A stretch of 18,201 nucleotides of DNA, from assembly GCA_013043945.1 (NCBI GenBank), contig JABEUW010000124.1, positions 1 through 18,201 on the forward strand. Direction: 5' to 3'. Origin of the DNA: Vulcanimicrobiota bacterium. GTDB lineage: Bacteria > Vulcanimicrobiota > Vulcanimicrobiia > Vulcanimicrobiales > Vulcanimicrobiaceae. The notes beneath the pieces are model-generated. The model saw nothing but the letters and a program-made list of their open reading frames with translations, was not told the DNA's origin and did no database searches. Positions 15,384 through 18,201 of the stretch are shown here, piece after piece. The position numbers and the translations under genes were made by a program. The stretch's first letter is position 1; every line of letters begins with the position of its first letter.

Positions 15384-15413
15384 ATTACAGTGCGATAGGC
15401 CGTCTCGTGTTAA
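15384..15413 (-). promoter_or_regulatory. Candidate promoter for beta-barrel paralog 1
   Basis: Read on the complement strand: -35 TTAACA (15413-15408), an 18-base spacer and -10 TGTAAT (15389-15384), each five of six consensus bases. The predicted start would leave a leader of only about 12 bases. Nearby, ATTGTAA occurs twice, 13 bases apart (15455-15449 and 15442-15436), perhaps a regulator site. Confidence 0.35.
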
Positions 15414-15484
15414 CCAAAGTTCGTGGGCTTCCTTTTACAATGCAGGGTTACAATAAAGGGTGGCTCCATTTACGAGAACGCTCA

Positions 15485-15599
15485 TCGCCCCGGCGCGCGG
15501 GGCTCCTAGTGACCGAACGAGCGAGCGATGCCGATGAAGGGAATCACGAAGGCGTTCCGATCGGCGAGCTCGTGATAGGGGAAAAACATCGAGAGATTG
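15485..15599. repeat. Direct repeat copy B (115 bp)
   Basis: The partner of 14586-14700, exactly 899 bases away. It covers the 3' end of the second beta-barrel-like gene, its TAG stop, the GC-rich hairpin at 15487-15503 and a few bases beyond. Identity stops abruptly at both edges. Confidence 0.95.
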
Positions 15600-16312
15600 G
15601 TGTAGCGAAGCCCGTACACTAGCGTATAGTGGTGCTCGCGGACGCTATTTTGGATCGACGCATCGATCTGCGAACCCGATTCGGGAAGGGAAATTGTCGG
15701 CCCCGCCACCGCCGCCGAGGTTCCATTTGAATAGAGATAAACGCCGGAATTCGTCCAGCGTGCCGTTAGGCGTGGGTTTACCGCGAATAATGCCTCCAGG
15801 TGCGCCCGCTTCGAGCGATACAACGCGTCACGTAGTTCGAAGCGCGCACCGGCCGTCCGAGTACGTTGCCTAGTAATGGATCCGAACACATAGACAAAGT
15901 TCGGCGGTGGCGATATCGCGCCGAAATTAAATTGATAGGTCGAGAGCTGATTGTAGATCGTCTCGCCGACGCCAAAGGTCATCGAGCGTGAAAGATGATA
16001 ACGCAGCACAAAATTCAAATACGAGAGGTCGACGCTTTGTAATGAGTTACTGACCCCCGAAACAGCGATCGGTCCGAGTGTCGAAACCCCTTCGCCAAAA
16101 AGCGTAAAGCGGCCGATTCGATGGGAAATCCAGAGCGCGGGAGCGGGGGCTGCGCCGGTCGTCGCGACTCCTAAAGACTCGCGATGCGTTCCGTCAACGA
16201 CGACCACTCCGACGCTCACCCGCGTCACTCCGGCGCTCGCATCGCGCGCGGAAAACAATGTACACGCTAGAACACAAAAAAGCGCCGCAGCAATGGAAAA
16301 TAGTTGTTTCAT
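15506..16312 (-). CDS. Beta-barrel-like outer membrane protein, paralog 2
   Basis: A 268-residue protein with a signal peptide (1-27, ending ASA) and the same strand pattern as its neighbour. Corresponding segments are LSYLNFVLRYHLSRSMTFGVGETIYNQLSTY against the paralog's VNAIVRYRLNSATSLGIGETIYNQVSTY, then PESGSQIDASIQNSV and YGLRYTNLSMFF. The body has clearly diverged, while the last 30 residues are identical at protein level and nearly so in DNA. The ATG at 16312 was chosen because the signal peptide begins there; the frame is open upstream only as a shadow of the tag gene. It lies 19 bases downstream of tag, so it may belong to that transcript. Function unknown. Confidence 0.77.
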   Translation of the reverse strand: MKQLFSIAAALFCVLACTLFSARDASAGVTRVSVGVVVVDGTHRESLGVATTGAAPAPALWISHRIGRFTLFGEGVSTLGPIAVSGVSNSLQSVDLSYLNFVLRYHLSRSMTFGVGETIYNQLSTYQFNFGAISPPPNFVYVFGSITRQRTRTAGARFELRDALYRSKRAHLEALFAVNPRLTARWTNSGVYLYSNGTSAAVAGPTISLPESGSQIDASIQNSVREHHYTLVYGLRYTNLSMFFPYHELADRNAFVIPFIGIARSFGH

Positions 16313-16331
16313 TATAGCTCGCCGCCTTTGG

Positions 16332-16907
16332 CTATGGCATCGCGGCTTCCTGCGCGCGAAAGCAATCGGCGCTGTGGTCGTCGACCACCCCGACGGCTTG
16401 AAGATATGAGTACACGATCGTTGGACCGACGAAGCGGAAGCCCCGCACGCGCAAATCCTTACTGATGCGCGCGGAGAGATCGGTGCTTGCGGGGAGCGCC
16501 GCGCCGCGCGCGCGCCGGGTAACCACGGGGGAGCCATCGACGTACGCCCAGAGCCAGCGCGCAAACGAGCCGTGCTCGCGCGCGAGCTCCAAAAAAGAGC
16601 GCGCGTTCTGGACGCTCGATTCGATTTTTAAACGATTGCGTACCAGGCCGGCATCCCCCATCATCGCTTCGAGCTCTCGCGCGCCGAAGCGGGCAACGAG
16701 CACGGGATCGAAATTTTTATATCGACGGCGATAGCTTTCTCGCTTCCGCAAAATCGTCTCCCAGCTCAGCCCCGCTTGCGCGCCCTCCAGCACCAACATC
16801 TCAAAGAGATGGCGCTCCTCGTGCGATGGTACGCCCCACTCATCGTCGTGATAGGGAATCGAGAGATCGCTGCTCGCCCACGCACAGCGAACGATCCTCT
16901 CGCTCAC
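16332..16907 (-). CDS. tag: DNA-3-methyladenine glycosylase I
   Basis: A 191-residue base-excision-repair enzyme that removes 3-methyladenine from alkylated DNA. It aligns along its whole length with E. coli Tag (187 residues): RCAWASSDLSIPYHDDEWGVP (7-27), FEMLVLEGAQAGLSWETIL (35-53) with the substrate-contacting Glu41, and KDLRVRGFRFVGPTIVYSYLQAVG (150-173). The four zinc ligands of the family are present: Cys8, His20, His178 and Cys182. The GTG at 16907 overlaps the stop of the upstream hydrolase gene as GTGA, so translation is probably coupled. No adaptive-response regulator such as Ada is seen nearby. Confidence 0.96.
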   Translation of the reverse strand: MSERIVRCAWASSDLSIPYHDDEWGVPSHEERHLFEMLVLEGAQAGLSWETILRKRESYRRRYKNFDPVLVARFGARELEAMMGDAGLVRNRLKIESSVQNARSFLELAREHGSFARWLWAYVDGSPVVTRRARGAALPASTDLSARISKDLRVRGFRFVGPTIVYSYLQAVGVVDDHSADCFRAQEAAMP

Positions 16908-17782
16908 GATGGCGTACCGCTCAGGAGATCGTCGAAGAGCGAGAGCAGCATTGGATAGGTGCTCTCCGTACGCGCGCGGGGAGAATCGGGATCGAAGGGA
17001 TCGTGGTTGAGGGGTTCGGTTATCAACTCTTCGTAGGTTGCCTCGGCGCCGCGCCTACGCCAGCGCTCGACGAGCCGCTGCGTTTCGAGATTGTTCACCG
17101 CAGGATCGCGAGCGACGACGACCGCGCGAATTTTTTTGGCGAGCGGTGCGGCGCGACGTGCGGCGCGAAAGGTCGCGTCGGCGATCCGCATGACCGCAGC
17201 GACCGCGCGCGTCGGGAAGCGCGGATAGGCCGCCGCGGGGCGAAAACTTTCGCGGAGCTCGGGATCCCACCAGATATGCACGTTCGGAACGATACGCGCG
17301 CCGAGCATGATGGCGCGGCTCATCGGACGAGAAAAACGCAGAACCGCGAATCCCGGGCAGACGGGAACCGCGAGCTCGATGCCGCTTCGAAACTGCGCGC
17401 CGTACGCTGCGAGCGTGCCGCCGGTCGAATGCCCCATCACCGCCGTACGCTCCCCCAACAAGGCCGCAAGTTCAAGCGCATTGTCGAGGGTCGCGACGAG
17501 CTCCGTGCTCCGCAAACGGGCGAGTTTCGTGGTGAGCCGATCGCTCTCGCCATGATGCGGAAGCCGCACCGCGATCACGTTCGCCCCTCGTTCGTAAAGC
17601 GCGGGGCCGAATGCGGCAAACTGCGCGGGATTGTTCGTCAATCCGTGAAAGAGCAGGACGCAGAGCGGGCGCCGTTCGCCGTGCAGCCACGCCTGCGTGC
17701 CGGCGGCCGGTAAAATCGTCGAACCGTCGAGTGCTTGCAATCGCGCGAGCGCCGCGAGCCCCTCTTGAAAAGGATCGCTCAC
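16904..17782 (-). CDS. Alpha/beta hydrolase (carboxylesterase/lipase-like)
   Basis: A 292-residue cytosolic hydrolase without a signal peptide, similar to bacterial carboxylesterases and monoacylglycerol lipases. The oxyanion HG is in LLFHGLTNN (43-51), the nucleophile is Ser119 in VMGHSTGG (115-122), the acid is Asp226 in VVVARDPAVNN (221-231), and the catalytic base is His260 in PLNHDPFDPD (257-266). Residues about 145-215 form a cap with an HIWWDPELRESF segment. Substrate unknown. The GTG at 17782 overlaps the TGA of its upstream paralog as GTGA, and its own stop overlaps tag in the same way. It is a tandem duplicate of the gene that follows in coordinates. Confidence 0.9.
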   Translation of the reverse strand: MSDPFQEGLAALARLQALDGSTILPAAGTQAWLHGERRPLCVLLFHGLTNNPAQFAAFGPALYERGANVIAVRLPHHGESDRLTTKLARLRSTELVATLDNALELAALLGERTAVMGHSTGGTLAAYGAQFRSGIELAVPVCPGFAVLRFSRPMSRAIMLGARIVPNVHIWWDPELRESFRPAAAYPRFPTRAVAAVMRIADATFRAARRAAPLAKKIRAVVVARDPAVNNLETQRLVERWRRRGAEATYEELITEPLNHDPFDPDSPRARTESTYPMLLSLFDDLLSGTPS

Positions 17783-18201
17783 GGTTCGGAGACGATCTGC
17801 AGTAACTGCGGAAAAACGCGATCGGCAATCTCAGGATGCCGCTCCGGTTCGACGATATCGTGCGAGATCGGCAGCCCGCGCAAGCGTTCGTTTCGAACGC
17901 CGCTCGCACCCGAGGCAACCCACGCTGCGAGCAATCGACGTATTGCCCGATTGTTGACTGCGGCCTCGCGGTCGTTGCTTACCGCGACGATGTCGTGCGT
18001 ACGCGGGGCAGATTCGCGAGCGTCGGCGAGCAACGCATCCGCAAGTCCGTACGCACGTGCGACGGCATGCGTGCTGTAGCGCGGATAGCCATGAGCGGGC
18101 ACCTGCGCCTCGCGCGCGATCGGGTCCCACCAAGCAAAGGCGTTCGGAAGCCGCAGAATCGCACGCGCCAACATCGGTGCTAGGCGGTTCGGCAACCATG
18201 A
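17779..18201 (-). CDS. Alpha/beta hydrolase, tandem paralog (5' part outside the window)
   Basis: The C-terminal 140 residues of a hydrolase that continues past 18201; the frame is open to the window edge. It matches the neighbour's cap and C-terminal part: FAWWDPIAREA against HIWWDPELRES, YPRYSTHAVARA against YPRFPTRAVAAV, and SNDREAAVNNRAIRRLLAAW against ARDPAVNNLETQRLVERW. The acid (Asp in SNDREAAVNN) and base (His in LPISHDIVEP) of the triad are kept; the nucleophile lies outside the window. The two copies have diverged well, so this is an old duplication. A TTG at 18195 would be a false start. Confidence 0.8.
   Translation of the reverse strand, partial: SWLPNRLAPMLARAILRLPNAFAWWDPIAREAQVPAHGYPRYSTHAVARAYGLADALLADARESAPRTHDIVAVSNDREAAVNNRAIRRLLAAWVASGASGVRNERLRGLPISHDIVEPERHPEIADRVFPQLLQIVSEP

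Noticed and set aside
16311..16316. TATAAT on the complement at the start of the second beta-barrel gene
   Set aside because: It overlaps the start codon itself and has no -35 partner at 16-18 bases, so it cannot drive that gene as read.
1..18201. Mobile element, CRISPR, toxin-antitoxin or defence island
   Set aside because: No transposase, integrase, phage gene, spaced repeat array or tRNA was found; the only long repeat is the 115-bp paralog tail.

Overview
This 18.2 kb window is a densely packed, high-GC bacterial chromosomal segment. The largest gaps between genes are about 173 bases (8959-9131), 140 bases (15366-15505) and 133 bases (157-289), so no stretch over 300 bases lacks a gene. 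I see no tRNA, rRNA, CRISPR array, transposase or phage gene. Signal peptides, a lipoprotein cytochrome and two beta-barrel-like proteins suggest a diderm (two-membrane) bacterium. The gene content and base composition would fit an uncultured soil lineage such as Candidatus Eremiobacterota (WPS-2), but that placement is a guess.

Left part (1-5657): a partial exported protein diverges from a secreted alpha/beta hydrolase across a perfect 10-bp inverted repeat. A DUF4097-like exported protein and a serine beta-lactamase-family protein then diverge from overlapping start codons. The beta-lactamase-family gene is coupled through a GTGA overlap to a secreted GH125 alpha-mannosidase. That gene runs 76 bases into the 3' end of an unusual photolyase-like gene on the other strand, whose antenna-like domain follows the FAD domain instead of preceding it.

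Middle (5734-13515, all +): a complete bacterial tricorn protease is followed by the two glyoxylate-shunt genes, isocitrate lyase (aceA) and malate synthase (aceB), coupled by a GTGA overlap, and then by a GT39-type membrane glycosyltransferase. In front of aceA is the best regulatory region of the window: a near-consensus sigma70 promoter whose -35 box sits in an 18-bp palindrome, a second dyad over the -10/start region, and a structured leader with two perfect 9-bp hairpins. Together aceA and aceB let the cell grow on acetate or fatty acids by bypassing the decarboxylating steps of the TCA cycle.

Right part (13597-18201): a c-type cytochrome lipoprotein (+) converges on a block of complement-strand genes. 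In transcription order these are a partial alpha/beta hydrolase, its full-length tandem paralog, tag (3-methyladenine glycosylase I), two paralogous beta-barrel-like proteins, and a small secreted beta-rich protein. The first three are joined by GTGA overlaps. The two beta-barrel paralogs share a 115-bp tail (114 of 115 identical) covering their last codons, stop codon and downstream hairpin, while the rest of each gene has diverged; this looks like gene conversion or a very local duplication. All four overlapping co-directional gene pairs in the window use the same GTGA junction.
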